NCBI RefSeq assembly: GCF_000406965.1
Contig: NZ_KE136357.1
Span: 897,335 to 961,334, forward strand
Reading direction: 5' to 3'
DNA: 64,000 bases
Origin: Enterococcus avium ATCC 14025
GTDB lineage: Bacteria; Bacillota; Bacilli; Lactobacillales; Enterococcaceae
A program made the position numbers and the translations under genes. Position 1 is the first letter of the stretch. Each line of letters starts with the position of its first letter. This document shows, piece by piece, positions 1 through 9,337 of this stretch. Under the pieces are notes generated by a model, which saw only the letters and a list, made by a program, of their open reading frames with translations, did not search any database and was not told the origin of the DNA.

Positions 1-1348
1 TACCCGTAATTTCAACTGCACCAACTGTATATGCATTTGGAGAAATGCTGCCCTTGTATGAAGAGCTGGTAAAGTTGACCTTCACATTTTCCTGAAGCAA
101 TACATCGTTTGCGCCATAGGCATTCATTGTGACAACATCGCCTTCTTTAATGCTGCTGCCAACATAATAAGTGAATTGACCATTTTTGAAGGTTCCGCCC
201 CATGAAATAACATTTCCGTTGACTGATAAACGAGCTTTCCGCACATCACCAGTATAGGTTCCGGTAATTTCTCCGTTGCCTACTGTGTATTGACTAGGTG
301 TAATCGTTCCTGCTTGAGCGGGTGTTTGTTTCACAGTTACACGATTATTTTGAGTCAATACCGCATTGTTTTGGGCGTATCCGTTAATCAAGACATTGTC
401 GCCAGCTTTAATTCTTGACGGTCCTACCCAATAAGTAAAGCGGCCATTACTGAAGGTTCCACCTAAAGAAAGAACCGTTCCATTGACAATTACTTTCGCT
501 TTCTTCACATCGCCACTGTAACTACCAGTGATGTATTCATCGCCGACTGTATAGCTGTCCGCTACCATTGTGCCAGATGTGTTTGATTCTACTTGTACAT
601 TTTTAGTGTCCAGCTCTTTATCGTCTGAAGTAAGAGCAACTAAACGGACATTTGAACCTTTTGAAATAACATTTTGGCCCACATAATAAGTGAAGCTTCC
701 GTTTTTAAAGGTTCCGCCTTGTGAAATTAATTTGTCATTCACATACAATTTCGCTTTTTTCACATCGCCAGTGTATGTTCCGGTAATTTCAACAGCGCCA
801 ACGGTAAATTTATTTGGTGTAATTGTTCCTTTAGCTTCTGGAGCAGCTAGGATGTTTACTTTGTTATTTTGAGTTAACACATCGCCGTCGACATCATACC
901 CATTAACAAAAACACTATCGCCTTTTTGAATGGCATTTTTACCAACCCAATAGCTGAACTCCCCATCCTTGAAGGTTCCACCTAAAGAAAGAACTTTTCC
1001 GTTAACGATTACTTTGGCTTTCTTCACGTCACCACTATAGGTTCCGCGAATATATTCATCGCCAACTGTATAATCGTAAGCAGAAAGTGTGCCGCTGTAA
1101 TTAGACAATACTTTTACTGCTTTTTCATCTAATTTCTTTTTATCTTTGTCATAAGCCATTAACACGACTTTAGAATTTTTCTTAATCAAGCCAGTGCTTA
1201 CTTCATAAGCGAATTTTCCATCCTTAAATGTTCCGCCAGTAGATACTAAATGGCCGTCCACGTAAAACTCTAAATATGAAACGTTGCCTTCATATGTTCC
1301 TGTGATTAATCCATTTCCGACTGTATAGTCACTTGGAGTAATACTGTG
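1..1348 (-). repeat. Tandem ~258-bp repeats encoding Ig-like units
   Basis: Unit boundaries read on the minus strand fall near 1348, 1100, 837, 580, 318 and 60, a period of 248-263 bp. Units 2 and 4 share the type TVGDEYI...KVIVNG.VLSLGG. Units 3 and 5 share TITP..(F/Y)TVG..EITGTYTGDV, and the start of unit 6 (TVG..EITG) agrees with that type. The units therefore alternate in an A/B pattern instead of being uniform copies. Confidence 0.85.
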
Positions 1349-2689
1349 CTTCGTTGCTTTCACTTCAACTTCAATATCTTTGGTAGTAATACCTTTATGA
1401 CTATCTTCTACCGAATAAGTGATGAAGTATTTACCAGGGACATTTGTATTGACGGTGTTTGATTTAATATTGATTTTTGATGTCAAATCGCCATCTTCTT
1501 CATCGTGAGCAGTAATTCCTTCTAATGGATTAAAAGGCTCGCCCTGTTCGATTACTTTGTTTTCAGCATTAATTACTGGTAGTGTGTTTTGAGCAACTGT
1601 TACTTCGATTGTTTTCGTAGCTGACAAACCGTGGCTGTCAACAATTTTGTAGGTTACAGGATAGACGCCAGGAACATTCGATTTCACCTGATTATCTGTA
1701 ATAACGATGTTTTTAGTGATATCGCCGTCTTCCTTGTCAATTGCGGAAACACCCTTCATGGCAAATGACCCTGTAAAGTCGTCACCTAAAACAATTTTGC
1801 GATTTTCAGCTGTTAATACAGGTTTTTCAGTTCCATAAGCTGGGTCAAGCTTCGCATACTCTAAGTAACCGCTTGACTCTTTACCACCACCGACTGTCCA
1901 GTCAATAACATTGTTATCTTGTGTTAAAGCGGTGTTGAAATGATATTTTCCGTCTAACGAACTTGGCACACGAATTTCTGTATCCGTTACAAATCCGCCT
2001 AAATCAATACTTACTGAAGTGTAAACATGTGGGAAAAGACCAATAACTGTTGTAATACTTGGATTTTGAATAATCAGTGAACAGTTATCTGGATCAACCT
2101 TGATGTCTGTTGATTTGTACGTATACGATTTGATTGGAATACCAAGATTGTAAGCCTTCATTTCACCAGATAAATAGTTAATAAAGCGCGGGTCTTCTAG
2201 CAATGGCTTAAATTCATTTGGTAATTTCACTTGATAATACGTTTTGTCTGCAATCCCTAAGTTTGCTACTTGTGTAATATTTAGGTCAACGGTTAAAATA
2301 CCTTCTGTTTTTTGGTTGTTGATCACTAATTCTTTATCTGTTGATGTTTTTAAACCAATTTTCCCCCAAGCAATCAATCCCAAATCCATCGGTTTGATCG
2401 ATGCCGTCTTTGATTCTTGTTCTTCGTTATCTTTAGAAGTATCCTCCTTTTCTGTAGTCGGAACTTCTGAGGTAGGTACTTCTTTTGATTCGGTTGTTTC
2501 CTGTACAGGTTCAGCGCTCGACTCAGGAAGAGCCTCCGACAAGCTGTCAGTTGTTAACCCCTTTGTCTCCGGTGCTACCTCCTCAGTTCCTGCAGCTTTT
2601 TCTTCTGCCAAAGCTGTGGCCGGTAGTAAGCCTGAGTTTAGCAACATTAAACTGCTAGCCCCAATTGTTAATAATTTCTTTTTCTTCAC
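1..2689 (-). CDS. Secreted Ig-like repeat surface adhesin, C-terminus cut off
   Basis: Open frame of 896 codons running off the left edge, so any LPXTG or other anchor is not visible. It starts at a GTG about 8 bases after an AAAGGGGT ribosome binding site. The N-terminus is a signal peptide (KKKKLL, a hydrophobic stretch, then ATALAEE), followed by an acidic Ser/Thr/Glu-rich linker (about residues 30-75), an N-terminal domain I do not recognise (about 75-285), two DUF5011-type Ig-like domains with DKEDGDIT and DEEDGDLT motifs (about 285-445), and then 86-residue Ig-like repeats with a TVG...GGTFK.G.F.Y.VG pattern. Five full units and part of a sixth are present. It lies just downstream of the polysaccharide cluster on the same strand. 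Surface adhesion is inferred from the architecture; no ligand can be named. Confidence 0.85.
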   Translation of the reverse strand, partial: MKKKKLLTIGASSLMLLNSGLLPATALAEEKAAGTEEVAPETKGLTTDSLSEALPESSAEPVQETTESKEVPTSEVPTTEKEDTSKDNEEQESKTASIKPMDLGLIAWGKIGLKTSTDKELVINNQKTEGILTVDLNITQVANLGIADKTYYQVKLPNEFKPLLEDPRFINYLSGEMKAYNLGIPIKSYTYKSTDIKVDPDNCSLIIQNPSITTVIGLFPHVYTSVSIDLGGFVTDTEIRVPSSLDGKYHFNTALTQDNNVIDWTVGGGKESSGYLEYAKLDPAYGTEKPVLTAENRKIVLGDDFTGSFAMKGVSAIDKEDGDITKNIVITDNQVKSNVPGVYPVTYKIVDSHGLSATKTIEVTVAQNTLPVINAENKVIEQGEPFNPLEGITAHDEEDGDLTSKINIKSNTVNTNVPGKYFITYSVEDSHKGITTKDIEVEVKATKHSITPSDYTVGNGLITGTYEGNVSYLEFYVDGHLVSTGGTFKDGKFAYEVSTGLIKKNSKVVLMAYDKDKKKLDEKAVKVLSNYSGTLSAYDYTVGDEYIRGTYSGDVKKAKVIVNGKVLSLGGTFKDGEFSYWVGKNAIQKGDSVFVNGYDVDGDVLTQNNKVNILAAPEAKGTITPNKFTVGAVEITGTYTGDVKKAKLYVNDKLISQGGTFKNGSFTYYVGQNVISKGSNVRLVALTSDDKELDTKNVQVESNTSGTMVADSYTVGDEYITGSYSGDVKKAKVIVNGTVLSLGGTFSNGRFTYWVGPSRIKAGDNVLINGYAQNNAVLTQNNRVTVKQTPAQAGTITPSQYTVGNGEITGTYTGDVRKARLSVNGNVISWGGTFKNGQFTYYVGSSIKEGDVVTMNAYGANDVLLQENVKVNFTSSSYKGSISPNAYTVGAVEITG

Positions 2690-2752
2690 TAATTTTACCC
2701 CTTTCTTTTTTTTATCATTGATTTAAAACACCGCTTATCCATCGATCACCCC

Positions 2753-3436
2753 CTAATATTTATAATATTTATAGTTTCCAGCACTCACAGATTTAGCTCC
2801 GTTATAAACAAAGCCGATTAAACGGGCGTTTGACCGTTTAAGCAAGGTTTTGCACTTTACTAAATTATTTCGTTTCGTACGATTTTCCCGGACTACTAAA
2901 ATGACGCCATCGACTTTTGAAGAGAAAATCTGAGCATCTGTAACTACTAATAATGGTGGTGAATCAACAATGATATAGTCATACTGTTCTTCCAGCTGCC
3001 GAAAAATTTCATTTAAGCGATTAGAATTTAACAGCTCTGATGGATTAGGCGGGATCGGACCCGCTGGTAAAAAATCCAAGCCCTTAACTTGCGTACTTTG
3101 AATGGCTTCACTTGGCTCACTACGTAGATTACTTAGCAAGGTGCTTAGACCTGCTGCTCGATTCGAATAGGTAGTGAAAAATTTACCTGCTGTTGCGCGA
3201 CGTAAATCTCCGTCAATCAGTAATATTTTTTTATTTGCTTCCGCCATAACAACTGCCAAGTTCGCCGCAACGGTGGTTTTTCCTTCCTCTTGTTCTGTAG
3301 AGGTGACCAAAAGCAGCTTTAACGGCTGACCTGAGGAGGAAGCAAACTGAATACTCGTTCGAACATTGCGATACTGTTCGGTAATAGGTGAAAATCGATT
3401 CTCAATCGATATTAAGCGTGTTTCTCTTTCCTTCAT
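2753..3436 (-). CDS. Bacterial tyrosine autokinase, CpsD/Wze type
   Basis: 227 residues, the usual length for a Gram-positive BY-kinase that works with a separate membrane adaptor. Visible motifs are Walker A TSTEQEEGKTT (45-55; the common P-G-E-G-K-S is here Q-E-E-G-K-T), Walker A' LLIDGDLRR (72-80) and Walker B YIIVDSPP (154-161). The C-terminal tyrosine cluster YKYYKY (222-227) is the expected autophosphorylation site. In this family phosphorylation is stimulated by the CpsC/Wzz-like partner encoded immediately upstream and tunes polysaccharide length and export. It is the last gene of the polysaccharide run, and a CpsB-type phosphatase that could reverse it lies at 15386. The start follows AGGAG. 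Confidence 0.9.
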   Translation of the reverse strand: MKERETRLISIENRFSPITEQYRNVRTSIQFASSSGQPLKLLLVTSTEQEEGKTTVAANLAVVMAEANKKILLIDGDLRRATAGKFFTTYSNRAAGLSTLLSNLRSEPSEAIQSTQVKGLDFLPAGPIPPNPSELLNSNRLNEIFRQLEEQYDYIIVDSPPLLVVTDAQIFSSKVDGVILVVRENRTKRNNLVKCKTLLKRSNARLIGFVYNGAKSVSAGNYKYYKY

Positions 3437-3454
3437 GTAGTGACGCTCCTAAAT

Positions 3455-4228
3455 TTAGACTCTTTTTCGTTGTCTTCTGGATATATGCACCGTATCCTCC
3501 GACAAATTTCTTTTCAAAAGGTCCTTATCCTTGGCAGACATTTTCATATCCACACTTGTGGTATAAGGAATGATTCCTAATGCATTGGTTTCAAAAATCT
3601 CATAAACGGCTTGCTCCGATTTGATCGTCTGATCCACACTTGCTCGCAGCAGAACGAATAGAAAGCCGACCAACCCCCCAATAAATAAGCTTAGAACTAA
3701 ATTTAATTTATGATTAGGCGAGATCGGAGAACGGCTTGCTGTCGCCTCCGAAGTAATTGAGATCTCTCCAGGGATTTGGCTTTCTGCTAAAGCCTCTTGA
3801 AAGATTTGCGAAGTGATATTTGCCAAATGAGCCGATAATCTTGGACGATCACTTACAGCTCGGATCGAAAAAAAAAGCGATTCCTGCTGCTGTTCTAGTG
3901 TAATGGCCTCCCTTAATTCACTCATTGACATCTGCTGATTCTCTTCAGACTTCAGCTTCTCCTGTACCTGACCTAAGACTAAATCACTTAATACCAATTC
4001 CTTGTAGGTTTTTACCAATTGGAGATTGGCCGTGATTTCATTCGAAAGGTTTTCTTCATTTGTTTTCGCCGCAGCAATCATTTGCGTCTGCGAACTGTAT
4101 TGCGGTGTGATCCAAAAAAAAGAAATATAGCCGCCCAGTAGTAATCCGACGAGACTAAAAAGCATAATAGTTGGTAGCTTTTCTTTTATTGTTCGTGCAA
4201 AAAAAGAAAAATTTAAATTCTCATCCAT
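3455..4228 (-). CDS. Polysaccharide chain-length determinant, Wzz/CpsC family
   Basis: 257-residue membrane protein with a transmembrane helix near each end (about 20-40 and 175-195) flanking a mostly helical extracytoplasmic region, the classic Wzz/CpsC topology. A cytoplasmic tail follows the second helix (SVDQTIKSEQAVYEIFE...). The family acts as co-polymerase and as activator of the soluble tyrosine kinase, which is the next gene 18 bases downstream. It is one of two Wzz-family proteins here; the other (10569) has a short tail and sits among the glycosyltransferases. This one is the likelier kinase partner by position. Confidence 0.85.
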   Translation of the reverse strand: MDENLNFSFFARTIKEKLPTIMLFSLVGLLLGGYISFFWITPQYSSQTQMIAAAKTNEENLSNEITANLQLVKTYKELVLSDLVLGQVQEKLKSEENQQMSMSELREAITLEQQQESLFFSIRAVSDRPRLSAHLANITSQIFQEALAESQIPGEISITSEATASRSPISPNHKLNLVLSLFIGGLVGFLFVLLRASVDQTIKSEQAVYEIFETNALGIIPYTTSVDMKMSAKDKDLLKRNLSEDTVHISRRQRKRV

Positions 4229-4263
4229 AGTGGTTTGTTGCCTCCGATAATTAATGTGTTAAG

Positions 4264-4950
4264 CTAATAAGCCCCGTCACGGGTAATGATTACCAGCAAA
4301 GTTTTTAACATAATTTGTACATCTAAAAGAAAACTGCCTTTTGTTAAATAGCTCAGATCTAACTGAATCATTTCTTCAAAATGGAGCCGGTTGCGCCCAC
4401 TCACCTGCCAAAGACCTGTACATCCAGGCTTCACCTGTAATCTAAGACGATGATAATCTGAATATTGTTCCACTTCTCGCGGCAGCGCGGGCCTCGGTCC
4501 TACAATGGACATCTCCCCTTTTAAGACATTGACGAGCTGTGGGAATTCATCAATACTAAATTTCCGCAAAAATTGACCCACCTTCGTCACACGTGGATCA
4601 CATTTCATTTTGAACATCGCACCTTTGATCTCATTTTTCTTTATTAAATCTGCTAGTTCATCCTCAGCTCCGACATGCATCGTTCGAAACTTGTACAAAA
4701 GAAAATAGTCTCCATTTAAACCGACGCGGGTCTGACTAAAAAAAACCGGACCTTTAGGATCTTCTAATTTTATAAGCAAGGCTACAAAAGCAAAGGGAAT
4801 CGCAAGGACCAGCAATCCTGCTGCACTCACGATTAAATCAATCAATCGTTTGGTTCTTCCTGCAAGAAAACTAGCGGGTGCTAAATTGTTATGCTCTGCT
4901 ATTTCGACAGTATTGATGGATGAGTTATTTCCATAGACATTATTCATCAT
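4264..4950 (-). CDS. Initiating sugar-phosphate transferase (priming glycosyltransferase)
   Basis: 228 residues of the bacterial sugar transferase family (WbaP/CpsE C-terminal catalytic domain). One N-terminal membrane segment (about 36-60) is followed by KLEDPKGPVFFSQTRVG, KFRTM and GLWQVSGRN, all diagnostic. It moves a hexose-1-phosphate from a UDP-sugar to undecaprenyl phosphate, the first step of repeat-unit assembly; the sugar cannot be told from sequence. Short single-helix versions like this are typical of Gram-positive clusters. It starts ATGATG after GGAAGTGAA and is separated from the upstream gene by 238 bases, so it may have its own promoter. Confidence 0.9.
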   Translation of the reverse strand: MMNNVYGNNSSINTVEIAEHNNLAPASFLAGRTKRLIDLIVSAAGLLVLAIPFAFVALLIKLEDPKGPVFFSQTRVGLNGDYFLLYKFRTMHVGAEDELADLIKKNEIKGAMFKMKCDPRVTKVGQFLRKFSIDEFPQLVNVLKGEMSIVGPRPALPREVEQYSDYHRLRLQVKPGCTGLWQVSGRNRLHFEEMIQLDLSYLTKGSFLLDVQIMLKTLLVIITRDGAY

Positions 4951-5061
4951 TTCACTTCCAAAAATCGAAAAAATCCGATATATTTTTCTTCATTATTTCA
5001 TCTGTTTTTTTTTAGAATAATTACAACTAACAAACTAATAATAGAACAGAAGAGACGCCTT

Positions 5062-5089
5062 GAACCATCAAACATGTGACGGTTTTTTT
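5062..5089 (+). other. Hairpin plus T-run in the gap before the priming transferase
   Basis: Imperfect stem AACCATCA/TGACGGTT around AACATG followed by seven T on the plus strand. It looks like an intrinsic terminator pointing away from the operon direction, although no plus-strand gene precedes it. The rest of this 238-base gap is AT-rich with no open frame or promoter I can support. Confidence 0.3.
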
Positions 5090-5188
5090 AGTTTTTTACC
5101 ATAAATTCACATTATTTTTAATGAAAAAAGATTAAAAACGCTCAGTTTCCTTCTATTTTTGTCTGTTTTCTGAATTTTTTTGCTACTT

Positions 5189-5959
5189 TTAAAGAAAAAT
5201 ATTCTCAGGCACGTTAAGAATTTGGTGAGCATCACTCTTTTTGAGTTTTGCTTCTGTTTGTATCAGATGATAGAACTCATCTGACATCTGATACCCTCTT
5301 CCCCATGCGGTATCAATCGGATTGAAATCTATACCGCTTTTTTCGACTTTTTCTTTGATATTACGAACACAGCTAGACAATGCGGACATTTTCGAATCCG
5401 AAGCATGCTCTTCGTTCCAAATTTTTTGGCACATTTCTTGGCGTGAAAGATACTGCCCTCTATTTTCGTATAGACACATCAGCATCCGGCTCTCCCGTTT
5501 AGAAAAGCCGAAATTATAAAAATGATAATTAATTTCAGGTGTTTTCTTTTTGCTATAGATATAGCTGCTTTCCTTCCGTATTTCTGTACTTTTTGGGCTC
5601 ATCGTCTGACAAAGCTCGCGAATTTCTTCTAACGATGCATCCCCTTTTATCCGCTGATCAATGACATAATCGGTCTGCTCTTCTTCAAAGCTTTTGCTAA
5701 ATTCGCTTTCATATTTTCTAACGATAGCAGGAACATGCTCACGAATATTAGAGAGTAAATCAACAATCTCCTGATAAGAAATTGTTTCGCTTAATATGAC
5801 CGCATCAAAGCAGGACAGCAGATAACTCATCTTTTGATCCATCGAATAGCAGGCATCTAATAAGCACGTACTGCAAAATACTTCGTTATTCATTTGCTGC
5901 AGCTTGCTTTGAAAACTGGTTTCAGCCAAAATATTTTTTGTTAAAATTAATAGTTTCAT
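5189..5959 (-). CDS. Winged-helix regulator with response-regulator-like layout
   Basis: 256 residues. The C-terminal part (about 145-235) looks like an OmpR/PhoB winged helix: FSKRESRMLMCLYENRGQ, then LSRQEMCQKIW, an SALSSCVRNIKEKVEK recognition-helix region and AWGRGYQM, matching the usual VWG.GY wing. The first 110 residues are the length of a receiver domain and begin MKLLILTKN with a DAVILSE strand, but I see no clear acidic pocket or phosphorylatable Asp, so it may be a degenerate receiver. It starts after AAGGAGACTG and is embedded in the polysaccharide run, suggesting it regulates this cluster. No histidine kinase is nearby. Confidence 0.65.
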   Translation of the reverse strand: MKLLILTKNILAETSFQSKLQQMNNEVFCSTCLLDACYSMDQKMSYLLSCFDAVILSETISYQEIVDLLSNIREHVPAIVRKYESEFSKSFEEEQTDYVIDQRIKGDASLEEIRELCQTMSPKSTEIRKESSYIYSKKKTPEINYHFYNFGFSKRESRMLMCLYENRGQYLSRQEMCQKIWNEEHASDSKMSALSSCVRNIKEKVEKSGIDFNPIDTAWGRGYQMSDEFYHLIQTEAKLKKSDAHQILNVPENIFL

Positions 5960-5980
5960 TTTCAGTCTCCTTTTCTCCGT

Positions 5981-7204
5981 TCATTCATCAACGAAATGGT
6001 TGATACAGTTTACAAATTCATCATAATAGCGTTCCTGTGAGTGCCTCATCCTCTCCTTTAGCGCTTCTTCCCTCATTTGCTGTCGAAGGGTCTGATCATG
6101 GTTCAAGTGATCTAGTCCAGTCGCAAAATTTTCTACAAATTGTGCGTCATAATCGATCAGAAACGCACTTTCTTCGCTGATATATTCAGGAATCCCGCCG
6201 ATTCTAGTCGCAATCACAGGGATTCCCATTGCCTGAGCTTCAACTGCCGAAAGACAACAGGTCTCATGAAATATGGATGGGACGGCACAAATATCTGCCG
6301 CCTTCAAGTAATTAGGAATCTGCTGTTTTTCAATATATCCTGTGAATGTCACTTCAATCGGCAAGTGTTCCGCTTGTGCCAGCACTTTTTTGAAATAGCC
6401 GTCCTTTTCAGCGGAGCTGTATGTAGTGCCGCCTAATACCAAAACCTTTACATTCTCCAGTGAATCAAGCTGACTCAATGCTTCAAACAAAAGATGAATA
6501 CCCTTGGTTTCCGTTATTCGGCCTGAAAAGACAATGACACAATCAGTTTGGCTGTAGTTCAGTTTTAAGCGAATGTTCTGTTTTTCTTCTTTTGTTGCTG
6601 GTTGATATTCTTTTAGCGCAATTCCATTGTTTATTCGATAAAGAAACGGCCAGTCCTTCGTATAGTTGATTTGACGCACCTGATCATTAAGAAAATCACA
6701 GACCGATAAGACACCATCTAATTTCTGAAGAATCTCTTTTCCTTTAAACGTTTGGGGATTTAAGTAATCATTGTGTAAATAAACGGCAAGCTTGCCTAAG
6801 TAAAAGGAACGGATAGCAGGAATGCGTTCAGGACAATTCAGATCAATCACGCAGTCCACTGTATTTTTTTGTAGATACTGCTTAGCTGCTTTGATTAATT
6901 CTGGATAGAGAATAAGATTTTTTCTTTTTCCCGTGAAAAGTTGCTGCCCCTTGTTCCAACATTTTTGAAGCAGCCACCATAAAGGTCGCTCTTTTGTTTT
7001 GACGGAAATTACTTGTGTATGTTTGTGGGTTTGATTGAAAGCGGAAATAGCGGGATCAGCCCCAGACAGCACAATCAGTTCTACTTGTTGCTGCTGTTCA
7101 TTTTCTTCAATCAAAGAATCTAAGAGTGTTTCGATTGCCCCGCCCTTTACTGCAGGTATCGGCAATTTTCCATAAGTTAACACCAGGACACGCGGCTTCT
7201 TCAT
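5981..7204 (-). CDS. GT4-family glycosyltransferase
   Basis: 407 residues with GT-B organisation. The N-terminal domain begins with an LTYGKLPIPAVKGGAIETL glycine-rich acceptor loop. The C-terminal domain has FSGRITETKGIHLLFEAL and an E-X7-E motif in FHETCCLSAVEAQAMGIPVIAT, followed by GGIPEYI, typical of retaining GT4 enzymes. It probably adds one sugar of the repeat unit on the cytoplasmic face; donor and linkage are unknown. Its ATG overlaps the upstream WecG-type gene stop as ATGA, indicating translational coupling. Confidence 0.88.
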   Translation of the reverse strand: MKKPRVLVLTYGKLPIPAVKGGAIETLLDSLIEENEQQQQVELIVLSGADPAISAFNQTHKHTQVISVKTKERPLWWLLQKCWNKGQQLFTGKRKNLILYPELIKAAKQYLQKNTVDCVIDLNCPERIPAIRSFYLGKLAVYLHNDYLNPQTFKGKEILQKLDGVLSVCDFLNDQVRQINYTKDWPFLYRINNGIALKEYQPATKEEKQNIRLKLNYSQTDCVIVFSGRITETKGIHLLFEALSQLDSLENVKVLVLGGTTYSSAEKDGYFKKVLAQAEHLPIEVTFTGYIEKQQIPNYLKAADICAVPSIFHETCCLSAVEAQAMGIPVIATRIGGIPEYISEESAFLIDYDAQFVENFATGLDHLNHDQTLRQQMREEALKERMRHSQERYYDEFVNCINHFVDE

Positions 7205-7926
7205 TTAAATTTCTCCTGTACTAATAAGTAAACAAAATAGATATTCTCAAAGATGTAACGCTTATAGAGCCGCTGCGGTTCCTTCATAAAACGATGCAGC
7301 CATTCCAGCCCATTGCGCTGCATCCAGACCGGTGCTCGGGAAATCTCACCAGCTAACACATCAAAGCTTCCGCCGACACCCATAATCAAATTGGCATTCA
7401 ATTCATTCTTGTATTTACTGACGAACTCTTCCTTATAAGGGGAAGTCATACCGATGAACAACATTTGCGGTTGACAGGCAGCAATCTTGTTAACAACCGT
7501 CTGCTCATCCTTGAAATAGCCGTGTTGCGCGCCAACAATCTGTAATTTTGGATACTGCTGATTTAGTACTTCTAGTAGTCGGTTAAGGATTACTTCCTTC
7601 GTACCTAGGAAATAAACGGTCAGACCCCTTTCTTCAGCCTGTTTGAGAAGCTCCAGCATTGTATCAATCCCGGTAACACGCTCGATATTTTTCTTTTTTA
7701 GCCAACGACAGGCTCGAACAACCGAGTAGCCGTCCGCGCTTACCATATCAGCTTGTTGAATGATTTTCTTTATTTGAGCATTTCGATGACTCAAGACCAC
7801 CTTGTTGGAATTGACGCCTACATGCTCGATTACTTCATCGCGCTGAATGCGTGCGAGCATTTCATCCACCGTTTCCTTCAAGTTTCCCTCATCAATCAAC
7901 AGATCAAACAGTTCAATTTTATTCAT
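7201..7926 (-). CDS. WecG/TagA/CpsF family glycosyltransferase
   Basis: 241 residues, normal for the GT26 family. Seen: VSADGYSVVRACRWL, GMTSPYKEEF, GVGGSFDVLAGEISRAP and the conserved end NGLEWLHRFMKEPQR.YKRY. Family members transfer ManNAcA, ManNAc or glucose-type residues onto lipid-linked intermediates in teichoic acid, enterobacterial common antigen or capsule synthesis; the donor here is undetermined. It overlaps the flippase gene before it by 8 bases and the GT4 gene after it by 4. Confidence 0.9.
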   Translation of the reverse strand: MNKIELFDLLIDEGNLKETVDEMLARIQRDEVIEHVGVNSNKVVLSHRNAQIKKIIQQADMVSADGYSVVRACRWLKKKNIERVTGIDTMLELLKQAEERGLTVYFLGTKEVILNRLLEVLNQQYPKLQIVGAQHGYFKDEQTVVNKIAACQPQMLFIGMTSPYKEEFVSKYKNELNANLIMGVGGSFDVLAGEISRAPVWMQRNGLEWLHRFMKEPQRLYKRYIFENIYFVYLLVQEKFK

Positions 7927-9337
7927 TGCGCCCCCTCCTTCTTATTAGATTGTTTTGAAATAAATCAATGAAAATAATGCCTGCGATCATTAACATTTGA
8001 CTGATAAAGCCGAGTGTTTTAGAAAAAAGCCACCCCTCATTAAGAAATATTTGTAAAACCAACAGCCCAAACTGAAGCAGCATTTGTCTTGTTGCTAACG
8101 TACTTGCCATCAACCGATTCGTTTCCTTTTTTCGTAAATAAAAGATGATGAAAAAACCCAGTCCGGAAGCGATCGAAGCCCCGTTGATTCCTATCAGCGG
8201 TATAAGCAGAATACTTCCAACAAAACTGACTGCTGCTCCTGCTAAAGAAGTCGTTAAGACACCTTTTGTTCTCTTCACCACGATATAGGTTGTGCCTAGA
8301 AAACCAGAAATACAGGAGAAAAAATTACTTACTAGCAATAATGGAATGTAGGCTTTAGCAAAATAGAATTCCTTTGATAACAGCAAAGAGGCTAATGGAT
8401 CTAAAAATAATAAAATCAAACTGGAAAAAACCAGCAGCAGCGTACAATAATGATTGAAGACTTTTTGATAAAAGACCCCTGCATCCTTTTGGCGATAATT
8501 TTCAACAGCCGTCAACTGCCAAGCCTGCAGAAATATTGAACCAATCACCGATAACAGACTGGGAATCTTACTTGCAGCTGCATACATCCCATTACTTGCT
8601 ACCCCTAAAAAGAAGGTCATAATAAAACGACTAGAGGTTGTCAGAATCCACCACATCGCGGAATTAGGAATCAACGGCAAGCTATAGGTAATTAGCTGCT
8701 TTCCTTGTTGCGGATTCCAGCTCTTCCTGCTTTTGAATAAGTCTTTCCAAGAAATATTGAGAAACAAAAACACTAATGAAATCCCATTAGCCAATACAAG
8801 TGACAAAAAATAGGCATCCAGCTTATTGGGTAAACGGCGAAAGAAAGCGGTGCCTAAAACCAACGTTAATAACGAAAGTAAAATACCGTTCGAGGCATAA
8901 ATCTTTAGCTTTCCAATCGCTTTTATGTACTGCATAAAAATAAGTTGAATGGACTGAATCGTCAGTAAAAGGAAACTAAACACACCCATTGAGGAAGAAA
9001 TTTCCAGCTGTGGGCCGAAAAGATAGAAAAGAAACGCACAAATACCTGTCACTATCAGTCCCAAAAAATTAATTCTGATAGCTGTACGCAACCAGCTGAC
9101 CTTTTCCAAAGTATCTTTACTATCTAAAACAAAACGTAAAACGCCTTCGGAAACACTCAAGCTAACAACTGGGAGCAAAAGATTGACTGAGTTGATCAGT
9201 AAATCGGCTGTTCCGTACTCGCTTTTGCTCAAATAATAGGTGTAAAATCCCACCAAGAAAAAGGTAATGAGCTTGCTGCCAAAACTACCAATAGCGAAAA
9301 CAATGGAATCGTTGAATAATTTTTTATATTGATTCAT
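7919..9337 (-). CDS. Wzx-type lipid-linked oligosaccharide flippase
   Basis: 472-residue polytopic protein of the MATE/MOP polysaccharide flippase family: about 12-14 hydrophobic segments, the N-terminal NDSIVFAIGSFGSKLITFFL and YYLSKSEYGTADLL motifs typical of Wzx, and a central SLPLIPNSAMWWIL. It moves the completed undecaprenyl-linked repeat unit across the membrane for the Wzy polymerase encoded upstream. The start overlaps the pyruvyltransferase-like gene as ATGA. Confidence 0.9.
   Translation of the reverse strand: MNQYKKLFNDSIVFAIGSFGSKLITFFLVGFYTYYLSKSEYGTADLLINSVNLLLPVVSLSVSEGVLRFVLDSKDTLEKVSWLRTAIRINFLGLIVTGICAFLFYLFGPQLEISSSMGVFSFLLLTIQSIQLIFMQYIKAIGKLKIYASNGILLSLLTLVLGTAFFRRLPNKLDAYFLSLVLANGISLVFLFLNISWKDLFKSRKSWNPQQGKQLITYSLPLIPNSAMWWILTTSSRFIMTFFLGVASNGMYAAASKIPSLLSVIGSIFLQAWQLTAVENYRQKDAGVFYQKVFNHYCTLLLVFSSLILLFLDPLASLLLSKEFYFAKAYIPLLLVSNFFSCISGFLGTTYIVVKRTKGVLTTSLAGAAVSFVGSILLIPLIGINGASIASGLGFFIIFYLRKKETNRLMASTLATRQMLLQFGLLVLQIFLNEGWLFSKTLGFISQMLMIAGIIFIDLFQNNLIRRRGRNE

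Noticed and set aside
2244-2726. 160-codon plus-strand frame
   Set aside because: Antisense to the adhesin signal peptide and Ser/Thr linker; composition reflects that low-complexity region.
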